Below are positions 44,021 to 55,032 of a DNA stretch of 64,000 bases, piece by piece. The DNA is from Symsagittifera roscoffensis (lineage: Eukaryota; Xenacoelomorpha; Acoela; Convolutidae), in assembly GCF_963678635.1 (NCBI RefSeq), contig NC_087062.1:9408670-9472669 (forward strand). The letters are read 5' to 3'. Position 1 is the first letter of the stretch. The number at the start of each line of letters is the position of its first letter. Under the pieces are notes generated by a model that made no database searches, was not told the origin of the DNA, and worked only from the letters and a program-made list of their open reading frames with translations. Made by a program: the position numbers and the translations under genes.

Positions 44021-47000
44021 TATACTGTTTACACAGCAAGAAATGCTCTGAAAAAACTTAAGATATTCTGTCTAGCTTACGCCTTTCCATATTCCGAATG
44101 GTCTCTTGGGGTTCTTCAGACCCAACTCAGATAATTTTCCTGATACTTTTGGGACAAGTGAAAGAGACATATTGATAAATGCTTGTCAGTGAAAAATTAG
44201 CCAATGAATTGAAGAGTGGCTTGTTTCAAATCCATTAAAAAATTTTCGGCTAAAAACTAGGTACAATTTTTCCGAAGAATCTGCGTAAATATGATAGGTT
44301 TCTTCCGTTATTTTTGGAAAAAGGCATAGATACAAAAGGTTAAAGTTCCAGAGATACAAACTTGGAAAAGTGAATGAAAATTGTACTGAATGATACCTCT
44401 CTTACATTTCTCTAAGAAATGCTTAAGCTAGCAGTGTCAGGTCCAAATTTTCGATAAACTACGTTGACTATTTAACGATACAAATTGCTATAATTTCGTG
44501 TAGTTTTTTGAGGTTTTTATAGTTGATTGATTGATCTTGTTTCATACTACTCACTTGACGAACAATTAGCAAATATTCAGTGAGCCCTCATATTCAATAC
44601 TTTTTCTTAGTTTTTTATGGAAGTTTTTGCCTAATTTTTAAATTTGTCTAATTAACTTTTAGATTAAAGAGGCCAATATGCCAATCAGTAGGAAGGGTTA
44701 AGCGGTTCCTCGTTCGAGGATCAAATTTGTTGTTGTAAGCCAGGCAAAATAAGTTAGAGTGTCTTGGACTGAAATTGTTGTAACTCAAATGACTAGGCAT
44801 TAAAAGAATGTTGTTGAAGTTAAAAAATTACAGTTGCTCTCGCAAAAAAAAAATGTTTAAAAACATTTGTGTAGGACTATGGGACAGCCGTTGGACACAA
44901 TTTTCTTCTGAAAGACCCAAGTTTTTGGTGTTGTTCAGTCTTTCTTGTTTAAAAGAGAAGTTATTTGCGTGTGATGTGCTAAATTTTGGCAAATTTCAGT
45001 AATTGAACCGACAACAATACTGAAGATATCAAGGCAAAGTCATAAATATTCGACCAATTTGTGACTGGTCTCGTGTTTTTTGAAACAAAAATTTTTGATA
45101 AAACAAGTAAATCGATTACTTAGCTGGTTTTGTCTCCCCGGCAGCTAATAATTTTCAAAGCTTTACAATTTGACTCGTACGGGGAGTCCGAAAGAATGCT
45201 GCCAATGAGACTACCTCAAATTTGTTTGAGTTGACTTTGAGCCCAATTAAATGGCCCTGAATTAAAAGCAGCGAGCTTCGTCTCTAACATCTCAGTCATA
45301 ATCTGAAAAACCAATATAAATTAGTATAAATTGTCAAAAATATTAACAAATAACTTAAAACGTTGGCCTAAAAAAAGACAAGGTTACAGCGTTAATGAAA
45401 CTTTTCCATAGTTTGTACGCAGAATCCTTTCCATAATTTTCCATAGTTTGATGGTGAAACCTTTATAGAATTTGGATCATGTTTAAAACTTTGTCCATTG
45501 ACCAGCATCTATAAATTGGGCGCTGATAAAAAGCGTTAAATGATATTTTTCACCATATTAAAACCAAAAAAATTTCTTAATTTCAAAAAAAAACATAATT
45601 CGATTTTTAAGCAAACAATTTCCGAGGAAATTGATTATACCATTTGAAAGGTATTTTTGCTCTGAGCTTTAACTCAGGGCTTCAAATTTACCACCAATAA
45701 GTGGTTGCTCGACAGACAATATCAATGGTTTGCAAACGACTTAACCTCAACCTCTCAACAACATAGATTGCTAATTGCTTGCGAAGAAGCGCGTTTACGT
45801 TCGGAGCATCTGCATCCGGCCAAGTCGCTCTTTCTTCTAACTTTCATTCTCCTCCTCTTTCTAGCTTTAAACCAAATCCAGTACTTGTTTCCTTAAATGC
45901 GTTCCCCATGTAACAAAACCATGAAACGCAAACAAGCAAGTTTATCTTTATCATGTTTTTTACTTCAAGACGAAACATAATTTTGAATACATTGCGACCG
46001 CTCAAACCACCTGCTGAATTTCAAGTATATATATTAAAATATATAATTTATAAAAATTTACAACAATATATATTTACATTTGTATCTGTTATTCAATTTT
46101 TAGCAAGATGCAACTTTTATCTGATACTAAATTAGTAAAACTAAAATGATTTTTTGCATCAGATTCAAAAAAAAATTGAAAAAACCAAAAGTTGGTTAAT
46201 TTGATTACAGTAACTGAAATCATTTTCCGCGTTTTCTTCAATATTTTTTGGGTTTAATCAATCCCCGTTTGAGTGGTCGAAGAGAAAACTTTCAAATGTA
46301 ATGATCCGATTTCACTTAGCTGCATAGTAGCTCACGTCAAAGGTTTCTTCATTCTTCAGATAACCATGTGCAAATGATCACAATTACCTGGTTGCTAAAC
46401 AAGTATCACAAGCACATTATCTTCTAATGACAACATTTCAAACAAAAATAAATCAAATATTCAAGAGCAAATCAAAAGAAAAAGTTAGATTTGCTCTTTA
46501 TGAGATTAGATTGGTTTATTTCGGTAATTGTGCCAATCAGTTATCTCAAATCACTATCGAGCTAAGAATGGCCCAATTTTCAGCTTTTGTTGAATTTTTT
46601 GTACTTGTTTCATAACATTTAAAATTGATCGGATTTTTCTGTGCTAGTTACTGCGCAAAGCGTTTTTTTCTCGTTCTACGGAGCCTTTTTCTTTCAGATT
46701 TTTTAGTGTGTTTTTTGTTTTGTAGAAGTTAATTCTAATTTTAAAAAAAACTGAGTGCACAGGCAACTTTGACCAAGCTTAAACATTTCCTTGAAAGCTA
46801 ACCTAGCCAGTTGTTATTTCGGCTTTTTCAGTCAAGTCTTTGATTTTTCAGAATCTCAACTTTCAAAAGTTTAATCAGAATGAACTTTGATAATCAAAAC
46901 CGTGATATAACGTACAAGCATGAAAAAATGAATAGGGTAACTTTTATTACTTGCATTTAGCCGGATCAATAAATTTTAGGAAACTTGATAAAAGCCGCCA

Positions 47001-47044
47001 AGCTCATCTGTTGGAGCTGAACTTAGATTCTGTTCTAATTCCTT
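44021..47044. other. Gene-free AT-rich stretch
   Basis: Only short, unconvincing frames occur and no known element was recognised. Confidence 0.5.
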
Positions 47045-47480
47045 TTTAACTAGCATTTTTTGACGGAATTTCTTTTATCATTAAAAAAAAATTGCTGACT
47101 TGAAAAAAATTTTAATTGATATTTCACCTGTGATTTTTTTTGTAAAGTTATGGGGGTTCAAAGATAGCCATTTTGCCCAATTTAGGACATTTACCGCGCG
47201 ATATAAGTTGCAGTATTAACGCGTAAGTGGAGATTTAACCTCTCTCAGAAATAGTTCCAAATTGGTTGAAGAAAGCTTATTTGCCATAAGTGCTTGTTAT
47301 TAGAAGCGAAATTTATCACTTTGTATTTTAAATGGCGTGTGGGGGGATGATTTTCACAAGTAATCTCAAATAAATTTTTTTAAATTTTTTTATCATATAT
47401 TTTATTTCTTCATGTTATTACTGCTCCAAAGGTTTTAAAAGCAGAAGAAACATTCAGGGCATTGCCCTGATATGAGCAGT
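47045..47480 (-). mobile_element. Truncated inverted copy of a roughly 490-bp TIR element
   Basis: The reverse complement is colinear with 61193-61691. It shares the AATGTTTCTTCTGC end, CACACGCCAT, AAAGTGATAAATTTCGCTTC, ATGGCAAATAAGCTT, TTGGAAC, ATCACAGGTGAAATATC and GCTAGTTAAAA blocks in order. The far terminus is not found, so this copy is truncated. A perfect TCAGGGC/GCCCTGA hairpin flanks the preserved end (about 47456-47472). Confidence 0.75.
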
Positions 47481-47975
47481 CCTGTTTGACCTTTAAGTTT
47501 TTTAAACTGCGAGGAAAGTTGTTTTCTCAACTGCATCAGTGCGCACAAAAAAAATACAATCTCTTTTATCACCTCATACACGCAAAGCTTAATGCTAGGC
47601 AACTTTTTTGCAAGTTTATGATGGGGCAAGGACCTGAAAAAAAAGCATGGAATTGACATCAATTTTGATTTTCTAAAATTAAATAGTCGGGATTTAGATT
47701 CAAAATTGATACTTCGGCTCATTTATAGTTAACTTCCCCTCGGTGAAATTAGAAAAAAATAGTCAGAAAATTTTTCATGCATCAGTTTGCATAGACAATT
47801 TGAAAATATTGCTTCATTTTTTTTACGCATTATCTTTCACCTACACGTTATCTTACAGTTAAGAACATCAACAGGGTCAAAAACACAAGAAATATGTTGA
47901 CGAGCGTTGCTTTTTTTGAGCTTTACTTTGAAGGTTTTGCGCGCTGCAAACTCAAAGTTAGTATATAAAGGCGCC

Positions 47976-48283
47976 TGTGATGAGGCGACATTTAGTACCT
48001 CATTTGTTAAATTGCCTTTTGCAGCCATGCTGCAGATTTATTATACCAGTCCGCTCAAGGTCACTGGTTTGGCTTTTCTGAGTGATACACTGTGTGTGAT
48101 TCACTCTTATGTTCTTTTCATCGCTTGTTAGATGTAAACTTTATTCAACACTTTTGTTCAACCTATTTCTATTAGTCAGAGCCTGACTAACTAAATCTAA
48201 ATAACCAAGAATCTAAGCAACTAATCTATCAATTCACTATTACGAACAACCTAGTTTTGTCCTTTAAATCTCGGCAAATGTCA
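47976..48283 (+). repeat. 5' long terminal repeat
   Basis: 308 bp with TG...CA ends, matching the 3' LTR base for base in length. Its last base is the A of the gag-pol start codon. Confidence 0.96.
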
Positions 48284-51200
48284 TGGCGCAGCCAGCAGTT
48301 CCTGTGAACGAAGACAGGACTGACCTGTTGGGTATTCCTCCGTTTTGGGCAAAACCTTCGATTAACCCGCCTTTTCTTTGGGAATCTTGGATTGGACAAT
48401 TCTTCCTGGCAGTGGGGTTGAAAGATAATCTGAACCCGCAGGATGTATTAGCAGAACCCGTGGAGGTTATAGACGAACCACCTCCAAAAGCTGAGACTGT
48501 AGGTGAAACGGAAACCGCTGCGGAGACCGATGCACGCCTTCTCAGAGATCAGGCAGCGATTCGTCGTGTTAATGACTTCAATACCGAGCGCAGAAGGAAA
48601 GGCCTTAGAATAGGCCTAAACTGGTTTTATCACGAAGCAGAAGCCCGTCTGAAGGCACGGCTGTTTTTCGCTCTAGGAAACGAAGGAAAACGACGCTTCG
48701 CCGCAGATTCTTACCCGCATACGGACATTAGTGTTACCTCATTTCGGGATTTTCACCAGGCTTGCGAAGTACTATTCAAGATAGAACGCGATTATACTGT
48801 TGAGCGCATTAAACTGTACAATAACATCTTTATGTTGGAAAATGATACTTTTTCTTCATTTTACGCTCGTCTCAGTGCTCAAATTGCCTTGTGTAATTGG
48901 CCACGTGCTCAAGAGAGGGATACTCTGAAAGATCTTTTCGTAGGACGAATTCATGATGTGGATGTTCAACAGCAATTGATTAAAGCAAAAGCAAACTTAG
49001 AGGATACATTTCAACTCGCTCTGGAGTGTGAAAAAGGGGCTAGCACGTCGGCCCAGTTCCAAAAACTACTCCCGCATAACCAGGTTACCGGCATCAAGGT
49101 AAAACAAGAGCCCACTTTCTCGATACAGTCATCTAGAGGAAAGCGGAATATTCCTCAGAACAACTATAATCGACAAAACACACAAAGTAACAAAAGCAAC
49201 AAAGCATGCTATTTCTGTGGCAATCCTTTCAGCCTGGAACACAGAAAGTCGTGTCCCGCTCGAGAGGTTACATGCAATCTTTGCAAAAAACGAGGTCACT
49301 TTGCCAAATGTTGTAATTCATCAAGACGGCGACTCAATTTGGTCGATGATAGTGAGGCAGTGACAGACCCCTCAATCGATTGCAACTTTATAGATGCAGA
49401 TTATGATAGCGAACCTGAATACAGTGTGTTACAGCTAGAAAGTGCTGTTCAGATAGATAGCATTGAGCTCCTCAGATCAAACAAGGGAAAACCAAGAAGT
49501 CTTAGTATCCAGCTGTGTACGGGATTGAGTTTTTTCTATTCAACTATCGACACTGGAAGTCCGGTCTCATTTATTAATAAACGTACTTGCGATTTAATAT
49601 TACAACGCAACCCGTCTTTGCAATTTCGAGATGTGGCACGGTACCCTATAGACACTCTGTATGTCGATTACAATAAAAAACCGATTCGCCTCCTTGGCTC
49701 AGTTTGTCTCCCGATCTCGTCTAGTGGTTGGAAAGTGGAAGAGGCTTGTTTCCTTGTCTCTGAGAACCGAACAAGAAACCTGTTTGGTCTAGACCTGCAA
49801 GACCAACTGGGTGTAGTGACCACCCAACTGAGGGCCGAACACGTACAGCAACTTGAATTTCAGAGCCAAGATCCTATCTCTGATTATTGGAGCTCTTTCT
49901 TCGCCAAAAAATACGCGCATGTGTTTAATCGATTAGGAATATCAAAGAACCACAAAGTGTTTACAAATTTCAAGTATCCTTTGGTACCGCGTCAAGTGGA
50001 GGGACGTAAAGTCCCAATTCACCAGCAGGATAGAGTCGCTAATGAGATCAAACAATTGGTAAAACAAGGTCACATTGAGAAATTGGATAAATGTACAACC
50101 GATTATTTCATAGCACCCATCTTACTGACCGCCAAGAAGGACGGCTCGATAAAACTCGCCTTAAACGCTAAACCGATGAACGCGCAAATCTGGAAGAATA
50201 AATACCAGATGCCAAATATTCACGAACTTGTTGATTCGGTGGCCCAAATAATCACTAAAGACGTACCTGGCACCGTCTGGTTCACCTCGTTAGACTTGAA
50301 ATATGCCTTGAGTCAGCTGCCGTTGTCATCATTTACCAGCAGTCACTGTAATTTCAATATTTTGTGTGGAGATGCTACGGGGACTTATCGATTTAAGACA
50401 GGGTTCTATGGGTTGACTGACATGCCGACTGAGTTTCAAAAGGCGATGGATTGTACCTTGCACGGATTAGAAGGTGTAATCTGTTACTTGGACGACATCC
50501 TAGTAGTCACGAAGGGAGATGTCCAAGATCACAATAAGTTGGTCGAGAGAGTGATGCAGCGACTCGACGCAGAAGGCTGGGCATTGAAATTCAGTAAGTG
50601 CGAGTTCTCAGTAAACCAGCTAACTTGGTTAGGTTACGTTATAAATGAGCACGGGTACTCTCCGAAATTTTCAAAGATTGATGCGGTCCGATCACTGAAA
50701 CCCCCCAAAACTTTAAAGCAGCTCCGCTCGTTTATGGGGAAGTTAAATCATTTGCAACGATTCCTACCTGACCTACACACCTATACCGTTCATTTTCGAG
50801 AATCTTTAAAGGCATGCAATAAACAGTCTTTCCGTTGGGGGGAGGAACAAGATAATGCCTTCAAGAGTATTATAAACCTGTTGGCTAACATTCCCAACTT
50901 ATTCCATTATGACTCTTCAAAAACGTCTCGGGTAAAATGTGACGCTAGTCATAACGGGTTAGGAGCATGCTTGGAACAGGAGATCGAGCAAGGGGTTTGG
51001 GCTCCAACTGCGTTTGCCTCACGCTTCCTCAATAATGCTGAATCAAAATATAGTACGAATGAACTTGAATTGTTGACGATCGTTTGGGCGTGCGAACATT
51101 TTCGTACTTATTTGTTGGGAAATCGTTTTCAAGTATTAACCGACCACAAAGCCATCATTTCGGCGCTAAGCGAAAATTATAATAACAAATCCTATCAGTC

Positions 51201-52986
51201 GCGCCTTTCACGTTGGGCGAACCGGTTACTACCCTTTGACTTTGAAGTTATTCACGTGCCTGGGGTTACGTTAGGCATTGTGGACTACCTTTCTCGACAT
51301 CCAACCTTTTCAGCTCCAGCGCCATCAATTTATGATGAACTTTTTGTTGTAAAGTCTATTGAGGCTTTTAATTCGGCCTTATCATTTATTAATACATTCA
51401 ATATACTTGATTCGGCTAGTAAAATATGTTCCCCGTCGCAAGAGGTTGTTGTGCCTCAAACTCTGAAATCAAACTGTTTTCTCGACCAATCAAATCACGT
51501 TATGCAAATTCGCGCGTACGGTCTCTCACCGAGTGAGGGCGTTAAGTCATGTTGTTACGAAATTGACCAATCAGAAACCGGTATGCTAATTAATAATCAT
51601 AAACCAAATTCGCTTGTCTGGAATCATTGTCTCCGACCTGAATTGTTAAAAGATAGTTGCAAATATTCCTTCTCATCTTTTTCTAACTCAAATCAATCTC
51701 TTTTATTTCACTTATCTATCAACTACAACATGAATCCATCTAATCCTACTGGTTCCCATCCTACTGCATTACCACATTCTGCTCTTCAACATACTAACGA
51801 CAAACCAATAACTCAACCAACTAACCTTACTAAATCACATCCGTCACACAGTTCAATGGAGGATCAAGCAGAACTTCTCTCTTTTGTCGAAAATTTCACC
51901 TTGAGTTCCCCTAACTTTCGTCGGCCGAGCCCGCGCCCTTCAGTAAGATCTCGTCAAGTAGGACGAATCTCTTGCCTGGACCAGGTGCGCCAACGTAATC
52001 GGACACGAGAGCGTGCGGCGAAGACCCGATTTGTGGCTGCCAAAACTGCCTCTAGAAGGGAGGGACACAACCAGCTTTTGGAAGCTATGAAGAAGTGCCG
52101 ATTATCAAGACCGGGGAGAATCCAACTTGCTGATAAAGTTGGTGTGTACGCAATCAATGGTGGAAAACCTATCGTCTCAAAGTCAAAGAAAGAAATTGTG
52201 GGACTACCAGGCTTATTCGACGCGGATCTTCTAGCCGAGCTCACGGAGGAAGACCGATTTTTGGGCCCGATGAAACGAGCTATTAACAGCAAAGACGTTT
52301 CCAGTTTTAACAAACTCGGATCTTACATGGCCCAATTTTGGCCCAAGGCAGCGGTCGTCAACAACTGTGTGATAATTGACAACAAACTGGCCATCCCAGA
52401 AGTTTTGAGACCAGCCGTCCTTGCCCGCCTTCATCGGTCGCATCCTGGCCAAGAGGCCATGATGTCAGCCTCAGAGTATATTTGGTGGCCATTCTTGAAC
52501 CGGCAGATAGTCGACACCTGCGAGAAGTGCCGCGAGTGCACACTGTATGGTAAGAACCTAAAGCCCGTTAAAACTTTTCATTCCGCACAATCTTTGCCCC
52601 AGTTGACGGGGCCAAATCAGGAGTTGCAGTTAGATTTTGCTGGTCCTATTTTGGATGACAAAGGTGTGAAAATATTCCTCTTAGTAGCTATCGATCGCTT
52701 CTCGAAATTTCCTTCTGTACTTATTACTAAAACTACTGGGGCTAAAAAGGTTACGAAATTTCTTGAATCTAATATCCGAATTCATGGGTTACCTCATTCT
52801 ATCAGGACCGATCACGGCTCTGGGTTTAAAAACGACATGGTACAACAATTTTGTTCTAGTAAAGGCATCAAACATATCCTTTCTCCAGTCGGAGACCATC
52901 GAGGCTCTGGTCTCGTTGAACGTATGATACAGACTATAAAACGCAGGAGCTGTCGAGTCGCCATTCGGATTTGGCCCAGTCATTAA
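48283..52986 (+). CDS. Gag-pol polyprotein of the LTR retrotransposon
   Basis: A single 1567-codon frame with Gag and Pol fused. Gag covers about residues 1-300. A variant knuckle (C309, C312, H320, C324) and a CX2CX4HX4C knuckle (C331, C334, H339, C344) follow. Aspartic protease has DTG at 423-425. Reverse transcriptase spans about 560-770, with YLDD at 735-738. RNase H carries acidic residues D887, E927 and D954. An unusually long, Ser/Thr/Asn/Pro-rich linker covers about 1030-1290. The integrase zinc finger has H1384, H1387, C1413 and C1416, and the DD35E core is D1451, D1510 and E1546. The frame stops at 52984-52986 just after the catalytic core, and the C-terminal part continues in another frame from about 52955. 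So this copy is probably defective for full-length integrase. The ATG overlaps the LTR boundary, so translation would start at the primer-binding site. Confidence 0.95.
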   Translation: MAQPAVPVNEDRTDLLGIPPFWAKPSINPPFLWESWIGQFFLAVGLKDNLNPQDVLAEPVEVIDEPPPKAETVGETETAAETDARLLRDQAAIRRVNDFNTERRRKGLRIGLNWFYHEAEARLKARLFFALGNEGKRRFAADSYPHTDISVTSFRDFHQACEVLFKIERDYTVERIKLYNNIFMLENDTFSSFYARLSAQIALCNWPRAQERDTLKDLFVGRIHDVDVQQQLIKAKANLEDTFQLALECEKGASTSAQFQKLLPHNQVTGIKVKQEPTFSIQSSRGKRNIPQNNYNRQNTQSNKSNKACYFCGNPFSLEHRKSCPAREVTCNLCKKRGHFAKCCNSSRRRLNLVDDSEAVTDPSIDCNFIDADYDSEPEYSVLQLESAVQIDSIELLRSNKGKPRSLSIQLCTGLSFFYSTIDTGSPVSFINKRTCDLILQRNPSLQFRDVARYPIDTLYVDYNKKPIRLLGSVCLPISSSGWKVEEACFLVSENRTRNLFGLDLQDQLGVVTTQLRAEHVQQLEFQSQDPISDYWSSFFAKKYAHVFNRLGISKNHKVFTNFKYPLVPRQVEGRKVPIHQQDRVANEIKQLVKQGHIEKLDKCTTDYFIAPILLTAKKDGSIKLALNAKPMNAQIWKNKYQMPNIHELVDSVAQIITKDVPGTVWFTSLDLKYALSQLPLSSFTSSHCNFNILCGDATGTYRFKTGFYGLTDMPTEFQKAMDCTLHGLEGVICYLDDILVVTKGDVQDHNKLVERVMQRLDAEGWALKFSKCEFSVNQLTWLGYVINEHGYSPKFSKIDAVRSLKPPKTLKQLRSFMGKLNHLQRFLPDLHTYTVHFRESLKACNKQSFRWGEEQDNAFKSIINLLANIPNLFHYDSSKTSRVKCDASHNGLGACLEQEIEQGVWAPTAFASRFLNNAESKYSTNELELLTIVWACEHFRTYLLGNRFQVLTDHKAIISALSENYNNKSYQSRLSRWANRLLPFDFEVIHVPGVTLGIVDYLSRHPTFSAPAPSIYDELFVVKSIEAFNSALSFINTFNILDSASKICSPSQEVVVPQTLKSNCFLDQSNHVMQIRAYGLSPSEGVKSCCYEIDQSETGMLINNHKPNSLVWNHCLRPELLKDSCKYSFSSFSNSNQSLLFHLSINYNMNPSNPTGSHPTALPHSALQHTNDKPITQPTNLTKSHPSHSSMEDQAELLSFVENFTLSSPNFRRPSPRPSVRSRQVGRISCLDQVRQRNRTRERAAKTRFVAAKTASRREGHNQLLEAMKKCRLSRPGRIQLADKVGVYAINGGKPIVSKSKKEIVGLPGLFDADLLAELTEEDRFLGPMKRAINSKDVSSFNKLGSYMAQFWPKAAVVNNCVIIDNKLAIPEVLRPAVLARLHRSHPGQEAMMSASEYIWWPFLNRQIVDTCEKCRECTLYGKNLKPVKTFHSAQSLPQLTGPNQELQLDFAGPILDDKGVKIFLLVAIDRFSKFPSVLITKTTGAKKVTKFLESNIRIHGLPHSIRTDHGSGFKNDMVQQFCSSKGIKHILSPVGDHRGSGLVERMIQTIKRRSCRVAIRIWPSH

Positions 52987-54074
52987 AAACAGGCCTTTCT
53001 CGCAAAACGCTATGCTTCGCGGAAGACCGATCAGCTAATACGCCTCCAGGGGCTCCGGATACTGTTCGTCATTTACCGACACTTCAACCCCGTCGGCAGT
53101 CCAAAACAAGTAAACTAGAAAAACTCCTTTTATCCGATCCTAACCGTGTGAGAGTGTTTAGGAAAATTATAGATCGTCAGTCTGGCAAACCTCTTTTTAA
53201 GCTTGCGAAATTCAAAATTACTCGCATCACCGATCACACCTATGTTACTGACAAGGGAAAAGTTTATCGAAAAAACCATGTCTGCCTTAAGCCTAACTTC
53301 AATAATACCTTTTCAGCAACACTAGGTGGTCGTCTTCAATCTTCTGGAACATCATCAAAAAGTGGAGGGAAGAAACCTGTTACTCGCGCATCTCATCCAA
53401 CGTTGCTTGAAAAACGGCCAGCTAACACGAGCGTGTCACTACCGGAGGTGGTGGATCTTACCGTTGATTCGTCCAATGAGAGTCCTCCCGACCGTCACGC
53501 TTCGCACGAAACTCGGATATCTACTCCAATGCAGAAACGAATTCGATTGCATGACGAATCACTGCCTGTCACGTTTGGCAACTCATTCCTCACACCGGGC
53601 CAGTCTTCAATAGATACTAGTGTGTCTCTACCGCCCATCACTCAGCCTGTTGTCCCTACAACTCTGGTTCACAGTCCTACAACTTTGGCTCCGGGTCCAC
53701 ATCAGCTACCACTTGACGTCGTCGACTCCGAGGGTCCAGTTCTTCCAGGGAAGAGTGTTCAAGCAGACCCATATTCGTCGCTCCCATCTCTTTCTCTCCC
53801 AGTTCAACTGGCTACGGATGATTCAGAGGGAACTCGTACTTCATCTCGAAGCAAAAGGGCCCCAAAATTCTTTGGCGGCCCATTACGACACTCTGTTAAA
53901 TGGGTAGAAGAAGAAAAGTCGCCGGAAAATGAAGCCAACATATTGCCTACCACAAGTGCCCAACCATCGTCACAGTCACCTAAACAGCGACCTCTCATTC
54001 GGGACCGTTCGCACGTAACTCCTCCGGAGGCGCCATTCTCATCCTCGCTGGATAAAGCTCAGGACGAAAATTGA
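52971..54074 (+). CDS. Out-of-frame C-terminal integrase and tail region
   Basis: This frame is open for 367 codons and follows the integrase core after a small frame change near 52955. About residues 55-105 form a basic block with KLAKFKITRITDHTYVTDKG, resembling the C-terminal beta-rich DNA-binding part of gypsy integrases. The rest is long, proline/serine-rich and low in complexity, with KRAPKFFGGPLRHSVKW near the end. The ATG at 52971 is probably not a real start; the frame is best read as the detached end of the polyprotein. A programmed shift cannot be excluded, but integrases are not normally split here. Confidence 0.75.
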   Translation: MAQSLKTGLSRKTLCFAEDRSANTPPGAPDTVRHLPTLQPRRQSKTSKLEKLLLSDPNRVRVFRKIIDRQSGKPLFKLAKFKITRITDHTYVTDKGKVYRKNHVCLKPNFNNTFSATLGGRLQSSGTSSKSGGKKPVTRASHPTLLEKRPANTSVSLPEVVDLTVDSSNESPPDRHASHETRISTPMQKRIRLHDESLPVTFGNSFLTPGQSSIDTSVSLPPITQPVVPTTLVHSPTTLAPGPHQLPLDVVDSEGPVLPGKSVQADPYSSLPSLSLPVQLATDDSEGTRTSSRSKRAPKFFGGPLRHSVKWVEEEKSPENEANILPTTSAQPSSQSPKQRPLIRDRSHVTPPEAPFSSSLDKAQDEN

Positions 54075-54254
54075 TTGTAGCTAAAACTCACTTTCAAACT
54101 TCCAACAAAACTTCGTATTTAACTTTATTTTTGTCACTATGCATTTTTACGGGATAGGGTAACTAATATTAATGCTTAGGGGTGCAGTTTATTTATTTAT
54201 TTAATTATTGAACAATTTTTGGTTTCTCCAAAAATTTTTCCTTTCCGCGGGGAA

Positions 54255-54562
54255 TGTGATGAGACGACATTTAGTACCTCATTTGTTATATTGCCTTTTG
54301 CAGCCATGCTGCAGATTTATTATACCAGTCCGCTCAAGGTCACTGGTTTGGCCTTTCTGAGTGACACACTGTGTGTGATTCACTCTTATGTTCTTTTCAT
54401 CGCTTGTTAGATGTAAACTTTATTCAACACTTTTGTTCAACCTATTTCTATTAGTCAGAGCCTGACTAACTAAATCTAAATAACCAAGAATCTATGCAAC
54501 TAATCTATTAATTCACTATTACGAACAACCTAGTTTTGTCCTTTAAATCTCGGCAAATGTCA
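54255..54562 (+). repeat. 3' long terminal repeat
   Basis: 308 bp, about 98 percent identical to the 5' LTR by eye. Differences include GAGACGA for GAGGCGA and GGCCTTTC for GGCTTTTC. Confidence 0.96.
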
Positions 54563-54821
54563 GCGCCCTGTAAAAGTTTAATTCGAAAAATAGCACAAAG
54601 CATAGTGATAAGGCGTTCACATTGTGATCGTCCGATTGTGTAATTGATACCCTACTATGGGAATGATAAAGTCTGAGGGCAAGCTCTCGCTTGATCTCTA
54701 GCCCCAGGTCAACGACATCTGGCCAATTTCGTCTGCAATAGTGTTGCCACGTAAAAACTCTAGACGCGAAAAAAACGACCTTGAGTGCAATTTTTTTTAT
54801 TATTGAAAACCTCCCCATTTG

Positions 54822-55032
54822 GGCTCTTTTCCAGTTCCCCCCTTTCAAATTCAATTTTGAAAAGTCGATTTAACGTCACAATGCCATGAAATTTAGCGTG
54901 GTGAACATATCGTCAATTCTGAACAGATTTGTTCTTCATATTTTGCAGCGTAACATCACGCATTTAGCCGTAATAACACGTAAAACAAAAATAAAACTCG
55001 CTATTTTGAAAGGGGGAACTGGAAAAGAGCCC
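54822..55032. mobile_element. 211-bp MITE, second copy
   Basis: It starts GGCTCTTTTCCAGTTCCCC and ends with the inverse GGGGGAACTGGAAAAGAGCC, a long and nearly perfect terminal inverted repeat. It is exactly the length of the element at 4709-4919. The flanking 8-mers CCCATTTG and CAGATTTG match at six of eight positions, consistent with an aged 8-bp target duplication. Confidence 0.8.

Larger units (their letters stand above)
47976..54562 (+). mobile_element. Near-intact Ty3/gypsy-type LTR retrotransposon
   Basis: Two 308-bp LTRs (47976-48283 and 54255-54562) begin TGTGATGAG and end AAATGTCA. By eye they differ at about six positions (about 98 percent identical), so insertion was fairly recent. 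The element is bordered by an exact 5-bp duplication GCGCC (47971-47975 and 54563-54567). The candidate primer-binding site TGGCGCAG begins immediately after or overlapping the 5' LTR end. A short purine run GCGGGGAA precedes the 3' LTR. Gene order is gag, protease, RT, RNase H, integrase, the Ty3/gypsy order. The LHRSHPG zinc-binding start of integrase and WWP motif recall K02A2.6-like gypsy elements. No envelope-like gene was seen. The insertion lies directly after a TATATAAAG sequence in the flank. Confidence 0.97.

Noticed and set aside
47435-47722. 95-codon minus-strand frame
   Set aside because: It begins in and overlaps the TIR element at 47 kb and has no domain.
52971-54074. Separate gene downstream of gag-pol, for example an envelope
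   Set aside because: It continues integrase from another frame. There is no signal peptide or membrane segment.
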